The translations under genes were made by a program, and so were the position numbers. The notes beneath the pieces were generated by a model that saw only the letters and a list, made by a program, of their open reading frames with translations, searched no databases and was not told where the DNA came from. From positions 2,108,001 to 2,172,000 of the forward strand of contig OZ059898.1 in NCBI GenBank assembly GCA_964057225.1: a stretch of 64,000 nt of DNA, in the 5' to 3' direction. Positions 52,649 through 64,000 of this stretch are shown here, piece after piece. Each line of letters opens with the position of its first letter. The first letter of the stretch is position 1. Source of the stretch: Auanema rhodensis (lineage: Eukaryota; Nematoda; Chromadorea; Rhabditida; Rhabditidae).

Positions 52649-54403
52649 TTGTCAAAATGTTTTTGGAAGCAATGTTGAGTGTACATGGAAACTCAACATA
52701 CACTAATGCATCATTTTTCAAACGATCATAACTAATTTTTGTATTAAGCGTTCCTCAATGTAGTATAGTGCATTCGATGCGGATTTTTAAGCTGCGTCGA
52801 TCTGTGTTATCAGATTTGCGCTAGCTTAAAAATGCACCGAGATATCAACTGATATAAGTTCACACTTATATCCTCGATTTTCACCCTGAAGATTTAATTT
52901 TTTCGTTGAATAACATTGTCCATCGTCTTTGCCTTGAAAAATGGAATCTAAAAACATCTACTTTTTGCTAAATTATTTTGAAATTTTTCGAAAAAATTTT
53001 TGTCAAAATGTTTTTGGAAGCAATGTTGAGTGTACATGGAAACTCAACATACACTAATGCATCATTTTTCAAACGATCATAACTAATTTTTGTATTAAGC
53101 GTTTTTCAATGTAGTATAGTGCATTCGATGCGGATTTTTAAGCTGCGTCGATCTGTGTTATCAGATTTGCGCTAGCTTAAAAATGCACCGAGATATCAAC
53201 TGATATAAGTTCACACTTATATCCTCGATTTTCACCCTGAAGAATTAATTTTTTCGTTGAATAACATTGTCCATCGTTTTTGCCTTGAAAAAAGGAATCT
53301 AAAAACATCTACTTTTTGCTAAATTATTTTGAAATTTTTCGAAAAAATTTTTGTCAAAATGTTTTTGGAACCAATGTTGAGTGTACATGGAAACTCAACA
53401 TACACTAATGCATCATTTTTCAAACGATCATAACTAATTTTTGTATTAAGCGTTTCTCAATGTAGTATAGTGCATTCGATGCGGATTTTTAAGCTGCGTC
53501 GATCTGTGTTATCAGATTTGCGCTAGCTTAAAAATGCACCGAGATATCAACTGATATAAGTTCACACTTATATCCTCGATTTTCACCCTGAAGAATTAAT
53601 TTTTTCGTTGAATAACATTGTCCATCGTTTTTGCCTTGAAAAAAGGAATCTAAAAACATCTACTTTTTGCTAAATTATTTTGAAATTTTTCGAAAAAATT
53701 TTTGTCAAAATGTTTTTGGAAGCAATGTTGAGTGTACATGGAAACTCAACATACACTAATGCATCATTTTTCAAACGATCATAACTAATTTTTGTATTAA
53801 GCGTTTCTCAATGTAGTATAGTGCATTCGATGCGGATTTTTAAGCTGCGTCGATCTGTGTTATCAGATTTGCGCTAGCTTAAAAATGCACCGAGATATCA
53901 ACTGATATAAGTTCACACTTATATCCTCGATTTTCACCCTGAAGAATTAATTTTTTCGTTGAATAACATTGTCCATCGTTTTTGCCTTGAAAAAAGGAAT
54001 CTAAAAACATCTACTTTTTGCTAAATTATTTTGAAATTTTTCGAAAAAATTTTTGTCAAAATGTTTTTGGAAGCAATGTTGAGTGTACATGGAAACTCAA
54101 CATACACTAATGCATCATTTTTCAAACGATCATAACTAATTTTTGTATTAAGCGTTTCTCAATGTAGTATAGTGCATTCGATGCGGATTTTTAAGCTGCG
54201 TCGATCTGTGTTATCAGATTTGCGCTAGCTTAAAAATGCACCGAGATATCAACTGATATAAGTTCACACTTATATCCTCGATTTTCACCCTGAAGAATTA
54301 ATTTTTTCGTTGAATAACATTGTCCATCGTTTTTGCCTTGAAAAAAGGAATCTAAAAACATCTACTTTTTGCTAAATTATTTTGAAATTTTTCGAAAAAA
54401 TTT
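52649..54403 (+). repeat. B followed by four D copies, three with private changes (monomers 151-155)
   Basis: B with T105C (52753), D with C106T (53105), D with G21C (53371), then two plain D. The adjacent changes at 105 and 106 are in neighbouring monomers, otherwise a nearly invariant region. The segment leads into the deletion-bearing units. Confidence 0.75.
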
Positions 54404-55455
54404 TTGTCAAAATGTTTTTGGAAGCAATGTTGAGTGTACATGGAAATCAACATACACTAATGCATCATTTTTCAAACGATCATAACTAATTTTTGTATTA
54501 AGCGTTTCTCAATGTATTATAGTGCATTCGATGCGGATTTTTAAGCTGCGTCGATCTGTGTTATCAGATTTGCGCTAGCTTAAAAATGCACCGAGATATC
54601 AACTGATATAAGTTCACACTTATATCCTCGATTTTCACCCTGAAGAATTAATTTTTTCGTTGAATAACATTGTCCATCGTCTTTGCCTTGAAAAAAGGAA
54701 TCTAAAAACATCTACTTTTTGCTAAATTATTTTGAAATTTTTCGAAAAAATTTTTGTCAAAATGTTTTTGGAAGCAATGTTGAGTGTACATGGAAACTCA
54801 ACATACACTAATGCATCATTTTTCAAACGATCATAACTAATTTTTGTATTAAGCGTTTCTCAATGTAGTATAGTGCATTCGATGCGGATTTTTAAGCTGC
54901 GTCGATCTGTGTTATCAGATTTGCGCTAGCTTAAAAATGCACCGAGATATCAACTGATATAAGTTCACACTTATATCCTCGATTTTCACCCTGAAGATTT
55001 AATTTTTTCGTTGAATAACATTGTCCATCGTCTTTGCCTTGAAAAATAAAATCTAAAAACATCTACTTTTTGCTAAATTATTTTGAAATTTTTCGAAAAA
55101 ATTTTTGTCAAAATGTTTTTGGAAGCAATGTTGAGTGTACATGGAAACTCAACATACACTAATGCATCATTTTTCAAACGATCATAACTAATTTTTGTAT
55201 TAAGCGTTTCTCAATGTAGTATAGTGCATTCGATGCGGATTTTTAAGCTGCGTCGATCTGTGTTATCAGATTTGCGCTAGCTTAAAAATGCACCGAGATA
55301 TCAACTGATATAAGTTCACACTTATATCCTCGATTTTCACCCTGAAGAATTAATTTTTTCGTTGAATAACATTGTCCATCGTTTTTGCCTTGAAAAAAGG
55401 AATCTAAAAACATCTACTTTTTGCTAAATTATTTTGAAATTTTTCGAAAAAATTT
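54404..55455 (+). repeat. Terminal-type unit 1: E-F-D (1052 bp)
   Basis: E at 54404-54753 is 350 bp because C44 is missing (54447) and carries T115. F at 54754-55104 is B with G295A and G296A, which turns AATGGAAT into AATAAAAT and so creates AATAAA. A plain D follows. This is the first appearance of the deleted E since 17199 and the first F. Confidence 0.85.
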
Positions 55456-56156
55456 TTGTCAAAATGTTTTTGGAAGCAATGTTGAGTGTACATGGAAATC
55501 AACATACACTAATGCATCATTTTTCAAACGATCATAACTAATTTTTGTATTAAGCGTTTCTCAATGTATTATAGTGCATTCGATGCGGATTTTTAAGCTG
55601 CGTCGATCTGTGTTATCAGATTTGCGCTAGCTTAAAAATGCACCGAGATATCAACTGATATAAGTTCACACTTATATCCTCGATTTTCACCCTGAAGAAT
55701 TAATTTTTTCGTTGAATAACATTGTCCATCGTCTTTGCCTTGAAAAAAGGAATCTAAAAACATCTACTTTTTGCTAAATTATTTTGAAATTTTTCGAAAA
55801 AATTTTTGTCAAAATGTTTTTGGAAGCAATGTTGAGTGTACATGGAAACTCAACATACACTAATGCATCATTTTTCAAACGATCATAACTAATTTTTGTA
55901 TTAAGCGTTTCTCAATGTAGTATAGTGCATTCGATGCGGATTTTTAAGCTGCGTCGATCTGTGTTATCAGATTTGCGCTAGCTTAAAAATGCACCGAGAT
56001 ATCAACTGATATAAGTTCACACTTATATCCTCGATTTTCACCCTGAAGATTTAATTTTTTCGTTGAATAACATTGTCCATCGTCTTTGCCTTGAAAAATA
56101 AAATCTAAAAACATCTACTTTTTGCTAAATTATTTTGAAATTTTTCGAAAAAATTT
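55456..56156 (+). repeat. Terminal-type unit 2: E-F (701 bp)
   Basis: Deleted E with T115 (55456-55805, missing base near 55499) followed by F (55806-56156) and nothing else before the next E. It is the shortest unit in the series. Confidence 0.85.
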
Positions 56157-58964
56157 TTGTCAAAATGTTTTTGGAAGCAATGTTGAGTGTACATGGAAAC
56201 TCAACATACACTAATGCATCATTTTTCAAACGATCATAACTAATTTTTGTATTAAGCGTTTCTCAATGTATTATAGTGCATTCGATGCGGATTTTTAAGC
56301 TGCGTCGATCTGTGTTATCAGATTTGCGCTAGCTTAAAAATGCACCGAGATATCAACTGATATAAGTTCACACTTATATCCTCGATTTTCACCCTGAAGA
56401 ATTAATTTTTTCGTTGAATAACATTGTCCATCGTCTTTGCCTTGAAAAAAGGAATCTAAAAACATCTACTTTTTGCTAAATTATTTTGAAATTTTTCGAA
56501 AAAATTTTTGTCAAAATGTTTTTGGAAGCAATGTTGAGTGTACATGGAAACTCAACATACACTAATGCATCATTTTTCAAACGATCATAACTAATTTTTG
56601 TATTAAGCGTTTCTCAATGTAGTATAGTGCATTCGATGCGGATTTTTAAGCTGCGTCGATCTGTGTTATCAGATTTGCGCTAGCTTAAAAATGCACCGAG
56701 ATATCAACTGATATAAGTTCACACTTATATCCTCGATTTTCACCCTGAAGATTTAATTTTTTCGTTGAATAACATTGTCCATCGTCTTTGCCTTGAAAAA
56801 TAAAATCTAAAAACATCTACTTTTTGCTAAATTATTTTGAAATTTTTCGAAAAAATTTTTGTCAAAATGTTTTTGGAAGCAATGTTGAGTGTACATGGAA
56901 ACTCAACATACACTAATGCATCATTTTTCAAACGATCATAACTAATTTTTGTATTAAGCGTTTCTCAATGTGGTATAGTGCATTCGATGCGGATTTTTAA
57001 GCTGCGTCGATCTGTGTTATCAGATTTGCGCTAGCTTAAAAATGCACCGAGATATCAACTGATATAAGTTCACACTTATATCCTCGATTTTCACCCTGAA
57101 GATTTAATTTTTTCGTTGAATAACATTGTCCATCGTCTTTGCCTTGAAAAATGGAATCTAAAAACATCTACTTCTTGCTAAATTATTTTGAAATTTTTCG
57201 AAAAAATTTTTGTCAAAATGTTTTTGGAAGCAATGTTGAGTGTACATGGAAACTCAACATACACTAATGCATCATTTTTCAAACGATCATAACTAATTTT
57301 TGTATTAAGCGTTTCTCAATGTAGTATAGTGCATTCGATGCGGATTTTTAAGCTGCGTCGATCTGTGTTATCAGATTTGCGCTAGCTTAAAAATGCACCG
57401 AGATATCAACTGATATAAGTTCACACTTATATCCTCGATTTTCACCCTGAAGATTTAATTTTTTCGTTGAATAACATTGTCCATCGTCTTTGCCTTGAAA
57501 AATGGAATCTAAAAACATCTACTTTTTGCTAAATTATTTTGAAATTTTTCGAAAAAATTTTTGTCAAAATGTTTTTGGAAGCAATGTTGAGTGTACATGG
57601 AAACTCAACATACACTAATGCATCATTTTTCAAACGATCATAACTAATTTTTGTATTAAGCGTTTCTCAATGTAGTATAGTGCATTCGATGCGGATTTTT
57701 AAGCTGCGTCGATCTGTGTTATCAGATTTGCGCTAGCTTAAAAATGCACCGAGATATCAACTGATATAAGTTCACACTTATATCCTCGATTTTCACCCTG
57801 AAGAATTAATTTTTTCGTTGAATAACATTGTCCATCGTTTTTGCCTTGAAAAAAGGAATCTAAAAACATCTACTTTTTGCTAAATTATTTTGAAATTTTT
57901 CGAAAAAATTTTTGTCAAAATGTTTTTGGAAGCAATGTTGAGTGTACATGGAAACTCAACATACACTAATGCATCATTTTTCAAACGATCATAACTAATT
58001 TTTGTATTAAGCGTTTCTCAATGTAGTATAGTGCATTCGATGCGGATTTTTAAGCTGCGTCGATCTGTGTTATCAGATTTGCGCTAGCTTAAAAATGCAC
58101 CGAGATATCAACTGATATAAGTTCACACTTATATCCTCGATTTTCACCCTGAAGAATTAATTTTTTCGTTGAATAACATTGTCCATCGTTTTTGCCTTGA
58201 AAAAAGGAATCTAAAAACATCTACTTTTTGCTAAATTATTTTGAAATTTTTCGAAAAAATTTTTGTCAAAATGTTTTTGGAAGCAATGTTGAGTGTACAT
58301 GGAAACTCAACATACACTAATGCATCATTTTTCAAACGATCATAACTAATTTTTGTATTAAGCGTTTCTCAATGTAGTATAGTGCATTCGATGCGGATTT
58401 TTAAGCTGCGTCGATCTGTGTTATCAGATTTGCGCTAGCTTAAAAATGCACCGAGATATCAACTGATATAAGTTCACACTTATATCCTCGATTTTCACCC
58501 TGAAGAATTAATTTTTTCGTTGAATAACATTGTCCATCGTTTTTGCCTTGAAAAAAGGAATCTAAAAACATCTACTTTTTGCTAAATTATTTTGAAATTT
58601 TTCGAAAAAATTTTTGTCAAAATGTTTTTGGAAGCAATGTTGAGTGTACATGGAAACTCAACATACACTAATGCATCATTTTTCAAACGATCATAACTAA
58701 TTTTTGTATTAAGCGTTTCTCAATGTAGTATAGTGCATTCGATGCGGATTTTTAAGCTGCGTCGATCTGTGTTATCAGATTTGCGCTAGCTTAAAAATGC
58801 ACCGAGATATCAACTGATATAAGTTCACACTTATATCCTCGATTTTCACCCTGAAGAATTAATTTTTTCGTTGAATAACATTGTCCATCGTTTTTGCCTT
58901 GAAAAAAGGAATCTAAAAACATCTACTTTTTGCTAAATTATTTTGAAATTTTTCGAAAAAATTT
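56157..58964 (+). repeat. Terminal-type unit 3: E-F-G-B-D-D-D-D (2808 bp)
   Basis: The E at 56157-56507 has T115 but keeps C44, the only one of this series that does. F follows, then the first G (56859-57209), a B copy with A114G (56972) and T316C. B and four D complete an eight-monomer unit. G is found only from here on. Confidence 0.85.
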
Positions 58965-60718
58965 TTGTCAAAATGTTTTTGGAAGCAATGTTGAGTGTAC
59001 ATGGAAATCAACATACACTAATGCATCATTTTTCAAACGATCATAACTAATTTTTGTATTAAGCGTTTCTCAATGTATTATAGTGCATTCGATGCGGATT
59101 TTTAAGCTGCGTCGATCTGTGTTATCAGATTTGCGCTAGCTTAAAAATGCACCGAGATATCAACTGATATAAGTTCACACTTATATCCTCGATTTTCACC
59201 CTGAAGAATTAATTTTTTCGTTGAATAACATTGTCCATCGTCTTTGCCTTGAAAAAAGGAATCTAAAAACATCTACTTTTTGCTAAATTATTTTGAAATT
59301 TTCCGAAAAAATTTTTGTCAAAATGTTTTTGGAAGCAATGTTGAGTGTACATGGAAACTCAACATACACTAATGCATCATTTTTCAAACGATCATAACTA
59401 ATTTTTGTATTAAGCGTTTCTCAATGTAGTATAGTGCATTCGATGCGGATTTTTAAGCTGCGTCGATCTGTGTTATCAGATTTGCGCTAGCTTAAAAATG
59501 CACCGAGATATCAACTGATATATGTTCACACTTATATCCTCGATTTTCACCCTGAAGATTTAATTTTTTCGTTGAATAACATTGTCCATCGTCTTTGCCT
59601 TGAAAAATAAAATCTAAAAACATCTACTTTTTGCTAAATTATTTTGAAATTTTTCGAAAAAATTTTTGTCAAAATGTTTTTGGAAGCAATGTTGAGTGTA
59701 CATGGAAACTCAACATACACTAATGCATCATTTTTCAAACGATCATAACTAATTTTTGTATTAAGCGTTTCTCAATGTGGTATAGTGCATTCGATGCGGA
59801 TTTTTGAGCTGCGTCGATCTGTGTTATCAGATTTGCGCTAGCTTAAAAATGCACCGAGATATCAACTGATATAAGTTCACACTTATATCCTCGATTTTCA
59901 CCCTGAAGATTTAATTTTTTCGTTGAATAACATTGTCCATCGTCTTTGCCTTGAAAAATGGAATCTAAAAACATCTACTTCTTGCTAAATTATTTTGAAA
60001 TTTTTCGAAAAAATTTTTGTCAAAATGTTTTTGGAAGCAATGTTGAGTGTACATGGAAACTCAACATACACTAATGCATCATTTTTCAAACGATCATAAC
60101 TAATTTTTGTATTAAGCGTTTCTCAATGTAGTATAGTGCATTCGATGCGGATTTTTAAGCTGCGTCGATCTGTGTTATCAGATTTGCGCTAGCTTAAAAA
60201 TGCACCGAGATATCAACTGATATAAGTTCACACTTATATCCTCGATTTTCACCCTGAAGAATTAATTTTTTCGTTGAATAACATTGTCCATCGTTTTTGC
60301 CTTGAAAAAAGGAATCTAAAAACATCTACTTTTTGCTAAATTATTTTGAAATTTTTCGAAAAAATTTTTGTCAAAATGTTTTTGGAAGCAATGTTGAGTG
60401 TACATGGAAACTCAACATACACTAATGCATCATTTTTCAAACGATCATAACTAATTTTTGTATTAAGCGTTTCTCAATGTAGTATAGTGCATTCGATGCG
60501 GATTTTTAAGCTGCGTCGATCTGTGTTATCAGATTTGCGCTAGCTTAAAAATGCACCGAGATATCAACTGATATAAGTTCACACTTATATCCTCGATTTT
60601 CACCCTGAAGAATTAATTTTTTCGTTGAATAACATTGTCCATCGTTTTTGCCTTGAAAAAAGGAATCTAAAAACATCTACTTTTTGCTAAATTATTTTGA
60701 AATTTTTCGAAAAAATTT
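58965..60718 (+). repeat. Terminal-type unit 4: E-F-G-D-D (1754 bp)
   Basis: E at 58965-59314 has the C44 deletion, T115 and a new T340C (59303) that breaks the 12-bp palindrome. F has a private A209T (59523) in the 203-224 stem; G has a private A141G (59806) in the long hairpin. Two D copies follow; the B seen in units 3 and 5 is missing. Confidence 0.85.
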
Positions 60719-63174
60719 TTGTCAAAATGTTTTTGGAAGCAATGTTGAGTGTACATGGAAATCAACATACACTAATGCATCATTTTTCAAACGATCATAA
60801 CTAATTTTTGTATTAAGCGTTTCTCAATGTATTATAGTGCATTCGATGCGGATTTTTAAGCTGCGTCGATCTGTGTTATCAGATTTGCGCTAGCTTAAAA
60901 ATGCACCGAGATATCAACTGATATAAGTTCACACTTATATCCTCGATTTTCACCCTGAAGAATTAATTTTTTCGTTGAATAACATTGTCCATCGTCTTTG
61001 CCTTGAAAAAAGGAATCTAAAAACATCTACTTTTTGCTAAATTATTTTGAAATTTTCCGAAAAAATTTTTGTCAAAATGTTTTTGGAAGCAATGTTGAGT
61101 GTACATGGAAACTCAACATACACTAATGCATCATTTTTCAAACGATCATAACTAATTTTTGTATTAAGCGTTTCTCAATGTAGTATAGTGCATTCGATGC
61201 GAATTTTTAAGCTGCGTCGATCTGTGTTATCAGATTTGCGCTAGCTTAAAAATGCACCGAGATATCAACTGATATAAGTTCACACTTATATCCTCGATTT
61301 TCACCCTGAAGATTTAATTTTTTCGTTGAATAACATTGTCCATCGTCTTTGCCTTGAAAAATAAAATCTAAAAACATCTACTTTTTGCTAAATTATTTTG
61401 AAATTTTTCGAAAAAATTTTTGTCAAAATGTTTTTGGAAGCAATGTTGAGTGTACATGGAAACTCAACATACACTAATGCATCATTTTTCAAACGATCAT
61501 AACTAATTTTTGTATTAAGCGTTTCTCAATGTGGTATAGTGCATTCGATGCGGATTTTTAAGCTGCGTCGATCTGTGTTATCAGATTTGCGCTAGCTTAA
61601 AAATGCACCGAGATATCAACTGATATAAGTTCACACTTATATCCTCGATTTTCACCCTGAAGATTTAATTTTTTCGTTGAATAACATTGTCCATCGTCTT
61701 TGCCTTGAAAAATGGAATCTAAAAACATCTACTTCTTGCTAAATTATTTTGAAATTTTTCGAAAAAATTTTTGTCAAAATGTTTTTGGAAGCAATGTTGA
61801 GTGTACATGGAAACTCAACATACACTAATGCATCATTTTTCAAACGATCATAACTAATTTTTGTATTAAGCGTTTCTCAATGTAGTATAGTGCATTCGAT
61901 GCGGATTTTTAAGCTGCGTCGATCTGTGTTATCAGATTTGCGCTAGCTTAAAAATGCACCGAGATATCAACTGATATAAGTTCACACTTATATCCTCGAT
62001 TTTCACCCTGAAGATTTAATTTTTTCGTTGAATAACATTGTCCATCGTCTTTGCCTTGAAAAATGGAATCTAAAAACATCTACTTTTTGCTAAATTATTT
62101 TGAAATTTTTCGAAAAAATTTTTGTCAAAATGTTTTTGGAAGCAATGTTGAGTGTACATGGAAACTCAACATACACTAATGCATCATTTTTCAAACGATC
62201 ATAACTAATTTTTGTATTAAGCGTTTCTCAATGTAGTATAGTGCATTCGATGCGGATTTTTAAGCTGCGTCGATCTGTGTTATCAGATTTGCGCTAGCTT
62301 AAAAATGCACCGAGATATCAACTGATATAAGTTCACACTTATATCCTCGATTTTCACCCTGAAGAATTAATTTTTTCGTTGAATAACATTGTCCATCGTT
62401 TTTGCCTTGAAAAAAGGAATCTAAAAACATCTACTTTTTGCTAAATTATTTTGAAATTTTTCGAAAAAATTTTTGTCAAAATGTTTTTGGAAGCAATGTT
62501 GAGTGTACATGGAAACTCAACATACACTAATGCATCATTTTTCAAACGATCATAACTAATTTTTGTATTAAGCGTTTCTCAATGTAGTATAGTGCATTCG
62601 ATGCGGATTTTTAAGCTGCGTCGATCTGTGTTATCAGATTTGCGCTAGCTTAAAAATGCACCGAGATATCAACTGATATAAGTTCACACTTATATCCTCG
62701 ATTTTCACCCTGAAGAATTAATTTTTTCGTTGAATAACATTGTCCATCGTTTTTGCCTTGAAAAAAGGAATCTAAAAACATCTACTTTTTGCTAAATTAT
62801 TTTGAAATTTTTCGAAAAAATTTTTGTCAAAATGTTTTTGGAAGCAATGTTGAGTGTACATGGAAACTCAACATACACTAATGCATCATTTTTCAAACGA
62901 TCATAACTAATTTTTGTATTAAGCGTTTCTCAATGTAGTATAGTGCATTCGATGCGGATTTTTAAGCTGCGTCGATCTGTGTTATCAGATTTGCGCTAGC
63001 TTAAAAATGCACCGAGATATCAACTGATATAAGTTCACACTTATATCCTCGATTTTCACCCTGAAGAATTAATTTTTTCGTTGAATAACATTGTCCATCG
63101 TTTTTGCCTTGAAAAAAGGAATCTAAAAACATCTACTTTTTGCTAAATTATTTTGAAATTTTTCGAAAAAATTT
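60719..63174 (+). repeat. Terminal-type unit 5: E-F-G-B-D-D-D (2456 bp)
   Basis: E at 60719-61068 carries the C44 deletion, T115 and T340C (61057), as in units 4 and 6. F (61069) has a private G134A at 61202. G, B and three D follow. Apart from the number of D copies and the state of E, the order matches unit 3. Confidence 0.85.
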
Positions 63175-64000
63175 TTGTCAAAATGTTTTTGGAAGCAATG
63201 TTGAGTGTACATGGAAATCAACATACACTAATGCATCATTTTTCAAACGATCATAACTAATTTTTGTATTAAGCGTTTCTCAATGTATTATAGTGCATTC
63301 GATGCGGATTTTTAAGCTGCGTCGATCTGTGTTATCAGATTTGCGCTAGCTTAAAAATGCACCGAGATATCAACTGATATAAGTTCACACTTATATCCTC
63401 GATTTTCACCCTGAAGAATTAATTTTTTCGTTGAATAACATTGTCCATCGTCTTTGCCTTGAAAAAAGGAATCTAAAAACATCTACTTTTTGCTAAATTA
63501 TTTTGAAATTTTCCGAAAAAATTTTTGTCAAAATGTTTTTGGAAGCAATGTTGAGTGTACATGGAAACTCAACATACACTAATGCATCATTTTTCAAACG
63601 ATCATAACTAATTTTTGTATTAAGCGTTTCTCAATGTAGTATAGTGCATTCGATGCGGATTTTTAAGCTGCGTCGATCTGTGTTATCAGATTTGCGCTAG
63701 CTTAAAAATGCACCGAGATATCAACTGATATAAGTTCACACTTATATCCTCGATTTTCACCCTGAAGATTTAATTTTTTCGTTGAATAACATTGTCCATC
63801 GTCTTTGCCTTGAAAAATAAAATCTAAAAACATCTACTTTTTGCTAAATTATTTTGAAATTTTTCGAAAAAATTTTTGTCAAAATGTTTTTGGAAGCAAT
63901 GTTGAGTGTACATGGAAACTCAACATACACTAATGCATCATTTTTCAAACGATCATAACTAATTTTTGTATTAAGCGTTTCTCAATGTGGTATAGTGCAT
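63175..64000 (+). repeat. Terminal-type unit 6, cut by the window end: E-F-G...
   Basis: E at 63175-63524 with the C44 deletion, T115 and T340C (63513), then F (63525-63875) and the first 125 bp of a G monomer (63876-64000), identified by G114. The unit and the array clearly continue past the window. Confidence 0.9.

Larger units (their letters stand above)
1..64000 (+). repeat. 351-bp satellite DNA array, 182 full monomers plus a 125-bp partial copy
   Basis: The same 351-bp unit recurs head to tail throughout. With base 1 as monomer start, units begin at 1, 352, 703, 1054 and so on to 16849; after two one-base deletions the phase resumes at 17549 and stays exact to 54404; five more deletions follow before the last unit starts at 63876. 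Seen directly: one orientation, no interruption, no insertions, seven deletions each removing one C. Families differ from each other at three or four positions, so identity is about 99%. Every frame on both strands is closed in each monomer: forward stops at monomer positions 28, 56 and 81, reverse-strand stops at 4, 45 and 107. Known of such arrays: they form eukaryotic centromeric, pericentromeric or other heterochromatin. Which of these applies, and in which species, I cannot tell. Confidence 0.99.

Noticed and set aside
1-64000. Possible long tandem ORF, since 351 is divisible by three
   Set aside because: All six frames contain stops in each monomer (forward at 28, 56 and 81; reverse at 4, 45 and 107), so no frame can run through the array. 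Remaining open stretches are short and repeat with the monomer.
1-64000. CRISPR array
   Set aside because: Repeats are 351 bp with no unique spacers between; the whole unit is repeated.
1-64000. Transposon, LTR element or gene relic inside the array
   Set aside because: The register arithmetic leaves no room for any insertion and no sequence outside the monomer is seen. The monomer could derive from an old mobile element, but nothing in it shows that.
1-64000. Telomeric repeat or origin of replication
   Set aside because: No short G-rich telomeric unit occurs, and AT-rich tracts alone are not evidence for an origin.

Overview
The whole 64,000-base window is one uninterrupted satellite DNA array. 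A 351-bp, AT-rich monomer (110 G/C in the first copy, 31.3% GC) repeats head to tail in a single orientation from the first base to the last. Taking the phase of base 1 as the monomer start, there are 182 complete monomers plus a final 125-bp partial copy. The arithmetic closes exactly: 182 x 351 minus seven single-base deletions, plus 125, equals 64,000. There is no gene, tRNA, rRNA, mobile element, unique spacer or inversion anywhere, and both ends of the array lie outside the window. All six reading frames hit a stop in every monomer, so I annotate no coding sequence.

The pattern points to a eukaryotic (peri)centromeric or other heterochromatic block. An array of this size and homogeneity with higher-order structure is typical of eukaryotic satellite DNA. 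The monomer length, AT-richness and undiminished CpG content (12 CpG against about 8.6 expected) would suit an insect or another invertebrate with little CpG methylation, but I do not recognise the monomer and cannot name the species or family.

Monomers differ from one another by only about 1% and fall into families defined by a few diagnostic positions (numbered within the 351-bp monomer). A: T192, A195, A245, C279, A294. B: A192, T195, T245, T294. C: G234, C282. D: T279 with A245 and A294. E: as D but C279. F: B plus AA at 295-296. G: B plus G114 and C316. My by-eye tally of 183 copies is A 12, B 56, C 22, D 50, E 23, F 6, G 4 and hybrids or variants 10.

Layout, where 'n-mer' counts monomers. 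1-2106: A-B-C trimer twice. 1756-15444: mosaic of A/B/C in which a 13-mer recurs 26 monomers downstream and a 7-mer is tandemly duplicated. 15445-18250: transition zone rich in private mutations, with the first two deletions. 18251-22111: D-dominated run including seven apparently identical monomers. 22112-30535: 10-mer tandem duplication plus a shortened third copy. 30536-34396: B-rich, with a 4-mer duplicated. 34397-39310: C returns in a duplicated 6-mer. 40013-43171: 3-mer in three copies. 43172-46330: mixed E/B/D. 46331-52648: duplicated 9-mer. 52649-54403: B then D. 54404-64000: variable-length higher-order units that always begin E-F, later E-F-G, with five recurrences of the same one-base deletion.

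Nothing here works together in the sense of a pathway. The biology visible is array evolution: local homogenisation, segmental duplication in whole-monomer steps, and hybrid monomers consistent with unequal exchange or gene conversion. Three inverted repeats and one perfect palindrome sit in every monomer and are the best candidates for protein binding or DNA/RNA secondary structure.
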